From: Delphinapterus leucas
Taxonomy: Eukaryota > Chordata > Mammalia > Artiodactyla > Monodontidae
Direction of reading: 5' to 3'
Assembly: GCF_002288925.2 (NCBI RefSeq)
Contig: NW_022098076.1
Span: 71,927,425-71,991,424, forward strand
DNA: 64,000 bases
Shown here in pieces: positions 49,291 to 59,846 of the stretch (positions are counted from its first letter, which is position 1; each line of letters begins with the position of its first letter). The notes under the pieces were generated by a model. The model was not told the DNA's origin, did not search any database, and saw only the letters and a program-made list of their open reading frames with translations. The translations under genes were made by a program, and so were the position numbers.

Positions 49291-51355
49291 AAATGGTATA
49301 ATAAACCAAGATCTGGGTGGTAGGTCTGGTCATTGCTTATGGGGGTGTTTTTGCTTCTAGACCCTATCAGCTGACAGAGCAAGAAAATATATACATATAT
49401 ACTAGAGGTTCAAGTGACTTTATCTGGACTCAGGTTTTCTGTTTCTTTCACCTCGGTCCTCCATTTTTACTCAAGTCTTAGATAGAAATTTTCTTCATGT
49501 TTGCAAAGTGACTAGCAACTCTAGAACTTAAATCCCAAGGGATGAAATTAATCCTTTTGCCAGAATCTCCAATTTCCCACCATGCCTCATTGGCTCTTCT
49601 TAGGTCACATGCCAACTTGGCAGCTGATCACTGTAGCCAAGAGAAATGAAATCTTATTATGCTAAGCTTGGGTCATGTGCTCATCACTAAAGTCAGAGGA
49701 TTGATCCTATTTGAACTACATGGGCTAAGAAAACAAGAGATATGAATTTGTGAACAGTTGTTAGTGAAAAAAAGGGAAAATATAGCTGTATGGCTGACCA
49801 CGGTCAATTACCACTACTTCTATGAATTCTGAAATTCTAAAACTGGCTACCACTTATTGTGAGCTTTTGAAAGAAAATAAGATAGTTACTTTCATAAAAA
49901 GATGCATCAGTATATGGCTTGGGCTCTATTGGTAGCAAATGAACACTCAACTTCTGAAAATTGAATAGTAATTTACTATAACTTTACATATGAATATTTT
50001 CTCCTTTGAAACTATAAATGTGAAGAGTAAATCCATTGTCAGATTCTTTTCTGGTTTTGCTTTTAAAAATAATTTCACTTTTACAATAATGGAGCATTTA
50101 GTCTGGGAGGAAATAAAAACTGTTGACTTTTGTGGTTGTTGCTTCATTTTGACTGTCTCCATTGGTTTTCTTTATTTACCTCTTTCAGGAGCATATTCAA
50201 AGGGAAACTAGATGGCTTGCTGTTCATTTATCAAAATGTTAAGGCAATTTTCTTTTTTTTTTACACTTAAAATATTGTAAGATATTTTTAAAAGTAAGGA
50301 CTATAGAATGGAAGGACTATAGGATAGCATTATAACTGAAACCACTACTGTGATCTGAAGTTTTTGCTTTTTCTTAGTAAGGTTTTCACACTTCTTTTAA
50401 ATAAAACCAGCAATTAATGGAACAAGAATTCCAATGTAAAAGGATTATTTTCAAATTCATCCATTGCAAAGACATACTGGTTTTAAGATATTAGCAATCA
50501 CTACAGGAGGTTGCATCCCAATTTTTATCTGAAGGAAATTATTGGTTCTGTTTGTATTTGTTAAGATTACTTTTGCTTTTATTTAATTGCTTTTAAAAAA
50601 TATTACTCATCCATTGTAGAAATCTAAAGGTTTACAAAGTAAGATATTAAAGACACTACTAATTTGAATTTTTAAATGCACTGCTGCTCTGGTCCTGTGA
50701 AACGTGTTTAAATTGTAGGGAAGCCAAAAACATCTTGGGTGACATCTAAATTTGAACGTCATGAAATGGATGTAATCAAATTGATAGTTCTGAGTTAAAA
50801 CTTTGGTTATTTGTAACACTTAGAAAATGAGACTTCCAGAATTAAAAAAACATTTTTTTGAGGAGTGGAGTAATGATACCTCTTTAAGTTATGACTTTTT
50901 TTTTTTTAGCTCTTCTGACAAGAATCTTTTCCACTTCTTCTCTGCCTTAAATGGTGGATACTAGTCATAATTTATTTGTTTTCTTATGACTCTTAATATC
51001 TCCGTTTTTGAATTCTGGACATTTCTAAAAATATTTAAGTTTTGTCTTAAAAAATTTTCTATATATTTAAGTTCCTTATAAATATAATATCCAAGTTGAG
51101 ACTGGCGTATTCTCTCAATAATTTAAGTAAATTTTACTGACATTTATTGAAAATATTTAATATACTGGACATTTTTTGGGGGGCGGGGCAACTTTATTTG
51201 CATTTAATAGTGATTTTTAAGCCCTATATCCAATGAAACCATTTTAAAAAGCTCTATGAGGAATGGAAATTTAGATGTCTATTACACTTTAAAGAAAAAA
51301 ACTCAAATTTCTGAATGAGCAAGATTCACTTTTGTAGGTAGAGGCTTTGCTTCTT
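49291..51355. other. Intergenic, nothing recognised
   Basis: Very AT-rich. Overlapping open frames on both strands at 49947-50211 look accidental. A G-rich run (ggggggcggggc) sits at 51178-51189. Confidence 0.5.
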
Positions 51356-51359
51356 CATG

Positions 51360-51520
51360 ATCTTCAGTGCTTCTTACATATTTTATTTCATTTAATCTAT
51401 ATTTTAGTAAGGTGGATATTAAAGTCTCTGTTTTAGAGAAGAGGAAACTAAGGCTCTCAGAGCTTAAGTTACCTAAGGTCATACAGAAGTGCCAGGATTC
51501 AAACCTATCTGTAGAACATG
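51360..51520 (-). mobile_element. MIR SINE
   Basis: Antisense MIR: 'ttttagagaagaggaaacta' followed by 'aagttacctaaggtcataca' and 'aagtgccaggattcaaacct'. Confidence 0.85.
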
Positions 51521-52000
51521 ACATACTACCTCTAAAAATTAAGAGAAGAGCTGTTATAACAGACAAAAAAATCAAAGTATACGTTAATTGTTCAGAGACA
51601 CCCTCCTCTATGGTTCTCTCACGTTTCTACATTTCTTGCTGAGTGTGCAAGGCCCTGACACTCCTCACCCAGGTCATATCTCAGGCTTGTGCTTACAGGA
51701 AACAACCTTGAGGGATGAGGAAATTCCTCCCTTTGGAAGGAAGATCAGGCTTTTGAGAAAAGCAGTGGATACCCCAATTTCAGAGTTCCCTGAATTTTCA
51801 GCCCCTTATAATTCTTCCTTGCATCTTAAAGAGCACTCGGGATATGTTTGATATGAGAAGTCAATGACAAGGAGTAAGTTATTAAAAGAATAAATACTAC
51901 TAGGGATGAATTCTCTAACTATTACATCTAATTGTGATGTTTGAGTACGCTAAAAGAAAAATCCCAAAACAAAACCAAACAATTAAGTACAAATAACAGC
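51521..52000. other. Intergenic, nothing recognised
   Basis: No exon or named repeat. Confidence 0.5.
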
Positions 52001-52004
52001 TATT

Positions 52005-52245
52005 TCTTAGTGTCTACCATGTGGCTGGTGAGTTCTCAACTCTTTATGTTGTTTTACCTCTTGCAACAATACTTTGAGGTAGGTAATAATATCCCCATTT
52101 TAAAAATGAGGAAACTGGGGCCTTAAGTGGAGGCATTACATTAAGTGGTTTGCCCAAGGTTTCATAGCTAGTAATGGTGGAGCCAGGCTCTGAATGCAGC
52201 CTCTCTGGTTCCAGCATTGAAGCTCTTAATCACCTCATTAGAAGT
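52005..52245 (-). mobile_element. MIR SINE
   Basis: Antisense, nearly full length: 'tagtgtctaccatgtggctg', 'tatccccattttaaaaatga', 'ggtttgcccaaggtttcata', and 'ggagccaggctctgaatgca'. Confidence 0.87.
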
Positions 52246-52920
52246 TGCCACTATGTTTCTTTTGGAAATAAATGGGAATTTTTATAATGAGGTGCTGTTT
52301 GGCATCCAATATTCATTAGAATGTAGGATGAAAAAGAATCCGTAAATAAAAGGGCCCTGTAGATGGTTCTGATACATACACAATATAAACCCGAGGAAGA
52401 TTCTGTCATAGCAAAAGGACTGCACATGACTGGGCAAATATCATTTATTATACATTATGTTAGGACAATTCGTACCTCAAAATTCTTATGGAAATGGCTT
52501 TACTTTGGTAAGAATCAACGTTACAACTACAATTCCAAGTCCCAGAGTATAAAACCAAAGAGAAAACAGACGTCCAGATAAATATTTTGAATGAGTATGA
52601 GAATGGAATTGGCTAGGGTGACCATCCTAGTTCTTTATTGGTAGTTCCCCTGGGCCAATCTCTCAGTTATGATTTCTAGGACTTTTTTTTTCTACAGGTA
52701 CTGAGTATCTTCCTCTTTTCCATTAGTTTTCCCTGGGGACAACTAGGACTCTATACACATACCTAAAAATCTGGGGACTGATGATTGGCATGTAAGAACC
52801 AACAGAAAGACAATTTAGAGAAGAAAACAAAGTGAAAAACAAATGCTAGGGTCAAAACTGAAGAAAACCAAGCCATCTCAGTAAGAAAAGGTGTGCAAAC
52901 CAAGCCCATTGCTTCATTTT
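52246..52920. other. Upstream flank of SPAG16, nothing recognised
   Basis: AT-rich sequence that gives way to the CpG island at about 52925. It could hold distal promoter elements. None is clear. Confidence 0.5.
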
Positions 52921-52959
52921 ATCTCGTCCAGTTCAGGAACTGCATCCCGAGGGCTCAGG

Positions 52960-52989
52960 GTAACTAGGCAACGAGGTTGCCCCAGTAAC
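52960..52989 (+). promoter_or_regulatory. Two adjacent RFX X-box motifs
   Basis: The X-box consensus for RFX factors is GTNRCC, 0-3 spacer bases, RGYAAC. At 52976-52989 GTTGCC-CC-AGTAAC fits with no mismatch. At 52960-52972 GTAACT-A-GGCAAC fits with one mismatch. The four half-sites lie within 30 bp, about 190-220 bp upstream of the SPAG16 ATG. RFX2/RFX3 control many ciliary and flagellar genes, which suits SPAG16. Binding itself is inferred. Confidence 0.75.
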
Positions 52990-53080
52990 GTAGGAAGCGA
53001 GGAGGACTTCCCCATTTAGGGCTCGGGGCAGCCCTTCCGGGCCCGGAGCCCGCGCGGTGGGAGGGGTGAAGGATGCCAGG

Positions 53081-53092
53081 CTCTCGCGAGAG
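53081..53092. promoter_or_regulatory. TCTCGCGAGA palindromic promoter motif
   Basis: The core is at 53082-53091, extended to the 14-bp palindrome GCTCTCGCGAGAGC at 53080-53093. This motif is enriched in CpG-island promoters close to the start site and is known as the BANP-bound (earlier Kaiso-assigned) element. It lies about 90 bp upstream of the SPAG16 ATG. Confidence 0.8.
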
Positions 53093-53180
53093 CTGCGTGT
53101 GTGTTCGTACTGAAGCGTCTTCGCGGTTGCCCTTAGGGACGCGGTGCGGTAGCCAGGGGCAGGCTCACGGAGCGCTTCAG

Positions 53181-53307
53181 ATGGCTTCTCAGAAAGGGAT
53201 GCCCTCCTCGGCCCTGCGGGTTCTGGAAGAAGCGTTGGGCATGGGCTCGACGGCTGCCGGGGACACCGCGGAAGCGGTGGCCGCCGAGGGCGCCTACTAC
53301 CTGGAGC
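53181..53307 (+). CDS. SPAG16: SPAG16 coding exon 1 (residues 1-42 plus first base of codon 43)
   Basis: SPAG16 is the mammalian homologue of Chlamydomonas PF20, a WD40-repeat protein of the axonemal central apparatus needed for motile cilia and sperm flagella. It is known to associate with SPAG6. This exon encodes the extreme N-terminus, beginning MASQKGMPSSALRVLEEALG and ending AEGAYYLE. It matches the human N-terminus as I recall it, with about three residues fewer in the Ala/Asp-rich middle. The exon leaves a lone C before the donor (AGC|GTATCC). That C joins AG of exon 2 to make Gln, as in human. The donor is weak after its GT. The start at 53181 follows the human N-terminus. An in-frame ATG at 53073 would add 36 codons and has a better -3 base. 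Reading through the donor gives a stop at 53322-53324. The coiled-coil and WD40 regions lie beyond the window. Confidence 0.95.
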
Positions 53308-54653
53308 GTATCCTTCCCAAGTAGGCGCGGCACCCAGACGCTGGCCGCGGTAACGGGTGTTGGGGGCGAGGGCGGGGGCTTCCCGCTCTGGGTGCCCTGT
53401 GAAGCTTGCGGTCACCCAGCCGGTAGAGATGCCCATTGGACCTCTAGGTGGTTTCAACGCCACCGCGACCCCCTGATACCTACCCACTGTAATTTTTCGC
53501 CTTGTAGTAGTTGTAGGCTGATGTGTTCCTGTTGGAAAAAGTTAGTAGTCACCGCTCAGTAAACTTTGCAATTTTATTTTAAAGTAGCACAACAAATTAA
53601 TCCAACCCTCCTTTACCTCAGGGGTTTTCTTAAGCCCGCAAACCTTCGGAATGCCGTGAAAATAAATCCGTAGGGTAACATCAGGAGGTTAAGGAAAAGA
53701 CCGCTACCTCTAGGCTTTAAGGAGAGGAAGGAGGAAGCTCAGAATATCCAGCTGGATCCTGTAGATGGTCCAGTTGTCTAATGCTTAAGTGATTTGTTTT
53801 GGTAGCATCTACTTACTGGGTAGTTTCAATCTGGGCTACTTAATGATAAAAATAGCACCACCCCGCCCCCCCTCCGCCTTTAGCAACTAAATGGTAACCT
53901 CGTGACCTGACGAGGCTCAGAGATGTTAGGAAGAAACATCAGACAGTGATGAGCGATTATCATTGGAAATACCCAGAAAAATTGAATAGCCATATGTGGA
54001 TAATTAGGTTCACTATTTCTTGTGTAAAGCTTTTGAGCTCCCCTTCTCTAAATTAATGGTACTGAGGAGAGGGGGAGGGTTCCTGAGAAAAAGATAACTA
54101 CTCCATTCTTCAGGCAGATAGGAGAGAGATGGGTAATCTGTTTTATTCTTAAAGGTATCAAGGAAACTGCAAAATCTACCTTATTTTTTTGTCCAAATAT
54201 AATCCCCCCGGATTTAATTCAAGATTCCAGAGATCCAGCAATGATTCATTTTATAGGCTTTTAAACTGATTAACCTGTCCTGACTCAGGCCCAGTATACA
54301 TCCCTGCTACAGGGAGCTTTGAAGAACTTGGTTGAAAAGCTCAAAGAAAATATATAGTATTTCATTCAGTGCAAACATGATTTTTACAGGAATATGTTCG
54401 AATAGTTTGAAATAAATTTGAATGAAATATGTGGGTGCTCTAGTGTCTTAAGTGAGGTTTTATACTCTGTTTTCCTAGCTCTTAACAAGCTGTCTTTTCC
54501 AGTAATCTTCCTTTTTAAATTCAAAAACAATTCAATGACTCTTTCAGCGCTAATCTACATCAAAGTATAAAGTTATCCAATGCCCATACTAGTGATAACC
54601 AGGCATCTTATATCTGTCAGCATTAAAATGATTTCTATCACAATAGTTTATAT

Positions 54654-54861
54654 CACTGCTTTTAATTTTTTTTTAACATCTTTATTGGGGTATAATTGCT
54701 TTACAACGGTGAGTTAATTTCTGCTCTATAACAAAGTGAATAAAAATATGGAATGCTTCACGAATTTGCGTGTCATCCTTGTGCAGGGGCCATGCTAATC
54801 TCTGTATCGTTCCAATTTTAGTTTATGTGCTGCCGAAGCGAGCACACTGCTTTTAATTTTT
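54654..54861 (-). mobile_element. U6-L1 chimeric retrocopy with 16-17 bp TSD
   Basis: Read on the minus strand: a U6 snRNA copy (54845 down to 54742), then the last 67 bp or so of an L1 3' UTR (54741-54675), then a poly(A) tail (T run from about 54666). TSD cactgcttttaattttt at 54654-54670, repeated at 54845-54861 (the first c is shared with the U6 end). This layout is the product of an L1 reverse transcriptase that switched template from L1 RNA to U6 RNA during first-strand synthesis. The element lies antisense in SPAG16 intron 1. Confidence 0.93.
54742..54845 (-). pseudogene. RNU6: U6 snRNA retropseudogene
   Basis: Essentially full-length U6 starting gtgctcgcttcggcagcaca and ending in a T run before the L1 part. 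It keeps the 'acaaggatgacacgcaa' stretch. Against the U6 I know it lacks three bases in the 'cagagaagattag' segment and has several substitutions. The upstream side is the TSD and AT-rich intron, with no PSE or TATA element of a type 3 pol III promoter visible. It is therefore a pseudogene rather than an expressed U6 gene. Confidence 0.92.
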
Positions 54862-56114
54862 AAACTTGTATAGGGCGAGATGCAAACTTAGACGACATAG
54901 TTCTTATCTTACTTAGCTATCTCCAGAACTTTAAGAAATCTAATCATGGAATGTATGAATCCTCTAGTGAACTCTTTTTTAGAAAGATATTTGCAGCTTT
55001 GTAAAATATAAGGCTAGATTTTAACTATGTGATCTGTAAACGGGCAAGTAGGTATCTCTAGTAATTGTAAAGAAGATTGGTCATCTTTCGTTAATGAATG
55101 CTCTATTAAAAATCAATACAACTTGAGAGAGGTTTTCGCTCATAGTAGTGATCAGGGGTTGCCTTTTAATGTGTGGCTACAGACAGAGTGCCTATTCTAG
55201 CTGAGAGATGCAGGCTGGAATGAATTGTATTAAGAAAGCTAATGTTTAATTGATTTTTTTGCTACTTGTCTAAAGAAAGACCTTATTCAAGGAAGAGTAA
55301 TGAAATGCATGGACTCCAGGGAAGTAGAGCCCCCAAAGTAATATTGTTTTTGTTACCTACCTCTCTTTGTGCTGATTCTCTGATCCCCTAACTGGCTTTT
55401 GATTATTATTTTAACTTTCTAGACATTTTAACGCTAAGAATTTGAGAATTTGCTGACCCCTGAAAAGGCCTCCTTTGGCCCCAACAGCAGTCTGTGAGGG
55501 TTGACTGAGTTTAAGCCTGTCCTTTGAGGCTAACCAACTCTGGATGCAGTCCCAAAGTCAACTGTTTCAAAAATGCAAATTAAGGATTCCAGACCCTGAA
55601 ATATGGTGATCACACTAAACCAATACCCCATCTAAGATGCATACTTTTCTTCTTAAGTAATATCCTTAGCCAGTATCTCACTGCAGTGGTAATGTTTACT
55701 GATAACTTTGTTTAATTAAAACAGAACTTTTGTTATTTTTAAAAGTTATTTTGTTATTTACTGCTTTTAACACTTAGTTATTTTTCCTCTAAGATGTTAC
55801 CTCTCTGGAATATTTATAGTATTAAGTAAGAAAATATTAGTAAAATCCTTAATAATCATTATGTTCTCAAGTAGTGTATTTCATATTATCATTGGAAAAC
55901 TGGATTTGCTCATGGGTGCTTAATTGCATCCTACATATATTCAAATAAAAAGGATAGACAGTTTGAATGTAGAGTGTAGAGGCATGTTACTAAACCTGGA
56001 GTGCTGAATTCTACATGCACAGAAGTCATAGATTATTTGGAGAGAAAAATATTATATTTTGTTCTGTGTCTTCTAGACTAGGCAGATGTTACTGTGTATA
56101 TGAATCCAAGATAT

Positions 56115-56255
56115 GGATCTTGAAATGAAGATTCTAATTCAGTAAGTGCGGGTTTCAGGGGTTGAGATCCTGCATCATTAACAGGCTTCCAGGTGCTGCT
56201 GGTGTGGCTGATCTAAGGACTATAATTGGAGTAGCAAGGCTGTAGACAAATATCT
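56115..56255 (+). mobile_element. MER5A-type hAT element
   Basis: Sense MER5A order: 'gattctaattcagtaagtgc', 'cttccaggtgctgctggtgt', 'ggagtagcaaggctgt'. Confidence 0.75.
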
Positions 56256-59200
56256 TAACCTCTAGCCTTTATGTTTTCAGATAGAGGTATAATATATAGA
56301 CCCCATATCTTTGGGTCTCCTGGTTTAGAAGTTGGAAAAACTTACACCGCCATCCCCTATGAGAACCTTATACGTTGAACGAAAATTATTTTCCAGGTTC
56401 TGAGGCAGAAGATAGGCAACAGCTGTCTTAGGCAGGAGTGGCCAATAAATTTCCACATTTGCCAATTCTATTGAATTGGTAGTGGTTCCATAGCATGTGG
56501 TATTAAGACTTGGTAGGAAAGACTGAAGGAAGCAAACAGCAATGGGAATTATGACAGCAAGTGTGCCAGTTATTTGCCACCTTTGGTCTATTTTCAGTTA
56601 ACTTACTTTATTTAAACTGGCTTTCCTAAGAAAGGGGACATGACTATAATGTTTGATATTTACAATACATTTCTTTTATTTCAATTTAGTGAGTAAAATG
56701 TTGATCATGGAGGATACAGGCTAGACTTTAGATTGCCTTTGTGTACGTTGATTCTGCAGTGATATCAAAGATTACAAAGCAATTTCTGTCTATATCAGCT
56801 TTGGGAAATCATGTAAAATATAATTAGCTTTATGTTTCACTCCAGTTCTTTATAAAGCTGGTGCTACTGGCAGTGATCACTACCTACAGATGCAGTAGTG
56901 GAGGAGACCAGTGTGTGAGGAACTTTGTATGCTGCTCTCATCTGAAAATTGTTCATTTCTTTCTGGCTGTGGTCCATTTGCACAACCTTGTTTGTGACCC
57001 CATCATACCAACTGTCACATCAAACTCTGCTCCATTAGGCCAGCTGAAATGCTTCTCTGAAGCTTCTTGCAGTTGTATCTTCTGTAGTACTCGGTGGATT
57101 TAGGGCTTCATGGCAGTTTCAGTGTGGGTGTATATTGGCCTATTTTCTGACAAGATCTGCAAGGTCAGGATCTGGTGCAGATTCTGTTCATGTAGAAACT
57201 ACTAGTTCACTGGTGGTGATGAAGTACCAGGGAACTAATTCATAGTATGCAAACTCACAAGTACTACTAAATTCCTTCCAGAGCAAGTGGAGATATGGAG
57301 AATGACCCTTAGTCTGAGACCAGGCCATGACTATAGGATATAGTACCTGGCCTGGAAGGGGGTGGTGCTGTGGACTGTGGGTGCAGGCCAGGGAGGAAAG
57401 AGGGCCACAGATAGTACCCTGGGCAAGATCAGACTAGAAAACCAGGCACAAAATTGTCAAGTCAAGCTCAAGCTCTAGAAATGCAGGACCAGATCTGAGT
57501 GGAATAGTCAGAGTAGAAAAAAAAGAATTTTGGAACTGGAGTTCAATGATGTTTTTTGAAGGAAAACTAGGCAGGTAATGGGAAGGGAGTTTTGTAGGGC
57601 CTCAGAGTCAGCTTGGCAAGAAGAAACTGATATTAAGCCAGCATGCCAGTTTATTATTCTGCAGTGGAAAAATAACTTTGTATGAAAATTGTGACCAGCT
57701 TAATTGTATGGATATTTCCTGGAGAATAGGATCACCTAAGAGATTAGATTACAGATGAGAAAGTTGCCCAGTAAAAGTAGAATCAAAATTAAAGGTTTTA
57801 TTTTTCAGGCAATTCTTGACAAACTGTGCATTTCTACCCTACCAATATTGCTTCTAAAGCAGTGCTTTCCAACCTTTTTCACACACGATGCACCATCAGA
57901 TCCTGCTTCACTCTCTCTTTCTGGCTGTCCCAAGGGCCAAGGGGATCAATATCTGTACAGTCCAAAGTTTTCTGTTTATGAAAACCTAAGAGCGTGATTT
58001 CTCTCAGGCGTCAGAATCAGAGACTGCTGTACATCTGCTGAGAAACTCATCTGTTTTCATTGGATGGATACTGAATTGGTATCTGATTACATTTCCCTTT
58101 TTACCCTGACTGCTGGGAAGCTTAGAGTCAAACCTGTGGCATATAACAAAGTTCATGAGACCTTATGGCCTGTACTGTACCTTCTACTGTTTCCCTTTCT
58201 CTGCTAATTTCCATATTCATTTATTTTTTTCTCCCTGTAGCTGTATGCATGTCTGTAAACTGCCACAGAATTGTTTTGGGATTTGTTTGTGCATTTGTCC
58301 ATGTGTTGCCAGCCGGCTAGCCAGCTAGACAGATACATGCGAAAGTACATTTCCTTCTTTAGTAATGCTGCAACATCACATTTCAACTAAGTTGCTTCTG
58401 AGAAGGAAAATTTTCTGTTCACATCATATTGTGGGTACTAACAGTATCAATTAAGGAGGATCCTGATTCCTGTTTTGGGTATTTGTACTCTTCCTGATCT
58501 TTTGTTTGGTTAATCTCTTGCCCTTGGTTTATTGAATCTTTGGGTCGATAGCCCTGTAGCTCTTTTATATTTCTCCTTCCTTTAGGGTCTTCAGACTGAG
58601 CTGTTTAAAGGATTTGATTTATCTGTTTGTAATATGACACTTGAGAGTTTGGAAAACAAATAGGTGAGAATTCATTACTGAGGATATTGGTAAAAATTGC
58701 ACATTGCTATTGTGTCACTGTAGAAACAGCACGGTGTAGTTGAAAATTCATGGTATTTATATTTAAGACACTTGTCTTTGTCACTCATATCTTTGATTTT
58801 GGCCAAATCTATTCATCTTCCTGACTTAGTTTCCTTTATTTTTTTTCAATTTAGAGATTACTGTATCTGTGCCATTCAATCTCACAGGGTTTTAAGAGTA
58901 CCTATGGTTATGATCCATGTGACAATACTTTTTAAACTTTATAAAATGGTAGTTATTTTTCTCTTACTCTTTTTTGATTATGGGAAACAATATATTATTA
59001 GTGGTTATAATCCATTCCCTAGAATATTTTTTTTTTGGTAGCAGTATACAAGTGTTGTTTTATATTTCCAAAGCTTTGAGGACAAATCACCTTTTCCTCT
59101 ATAGAGCCATGTTCAAGAAGCTTTGCTTTGACGTTTCTTCCTCACAATAAATAAGCAGTTGGCTTATTTACAATTATAAACTCTATCCAGATCATTTTAG

Positions 59201-59549
59201 AATGTTAACTTCTTTGTGAAATTTATTATGGTGTAAGCAGTGATGAAGGATAGCATTACTTTTCTGGAGACTTACAGGCAAGTGACTGCCTACAAAATCA
59301 GCTTCTAATAGTTGTTTCTCAGAAGGGAACATATTTTTCCATAAAAAAGAGGCTGAACTTCCTGTAGCTGAACCTAAGGAAATTTTATATCATTAAGTGA
59401 ACATGTGTCAGAAAAATATAAATCTAGAAAAGGAGGAAGATTCAGAATGTCTTTTATGTATCCATTCATCTTAACACTAGATCATGGGAGACTTAGGAGA
59501 CTTCTCCACAGGTACTCATCTCTTTCCAGAACAGGGAAAATAACAACAA

Positions 59550-59846
59550 ACACTTGTATAGTATTTATTATAAGCCAGGCACCATTCTAAATGATTTACA
59601 TATGTTAATTTGTGTTAACAAGAGAGGTAGTATAGTATAGTGAAACCTAAGCTTCTGGGGCTGATTCCCAACTCTGTTAGGTCCTGATTGTGTAACTGTG
59701 CATTTGAGTCCTGATCTGTAAAACAGAGATAATAATAGTTCAGCCTCATTGGTAGGATGAGGATGAAATGAGTTAATACATGTAAAACCCTTAGGACAGT
59801 GCCTGGCTCCTGTTAAATACTATGTGTGTGTTATCAGTTCTTATTA
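59550..59846. mobile_element. Two head-to-head MIR pieces
   Basis: 59550-59622 is an antisense MIR end ('tagtatttattataagccag' then 'gcaccattctaaat'). 59627-59846 is a sense MIR ('gtatagtatagtgaaaccta', 'gagttaatacatgtaaaacc', 'agtgcctggctcctgttaaa'). Confidence 0.8.

Larger units (their letters stand above)
52925..53480 (+). promoter_or_regulatory. SPAG16: SPAG16 CpG-island promoter
   Basis: Sharp change from AT-rich flanks to GC-rich, CpG-dense sequence covering the 5' flank, first exon and start of intron 1. No TATA box is evident near the start codon, which fits a dispersed CpG-island promoter. It contains two X-box-like sites and a TCTCGCGAGA palindrome (listed separately). The transcription start is not directly visible. 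If the palindrome sits a few tens of bases upstream of it, as usual, transcription starts between about 53100 and 53170. Open frames of 184 aa (52933-53487) and 66 aa on the minus strand are GC-rich artefacts. Confidence 0.88.

Noticed and set aside
52933..53487. 184-aa open frame on the minus strand over the SPAG16 promoter
   Set aside because: It is Pro/Arg/Ala-rich low-complexity translation of a CpG island, where stop codons are rare. No domain, and the plus strand explains the region.
54742..54845. Functional U6 snRNA gene
   Set aside because: It has an internal 3-base loss, is fused to an L1 tail with a TSD, and has no upstream pol III type 3 promoter.
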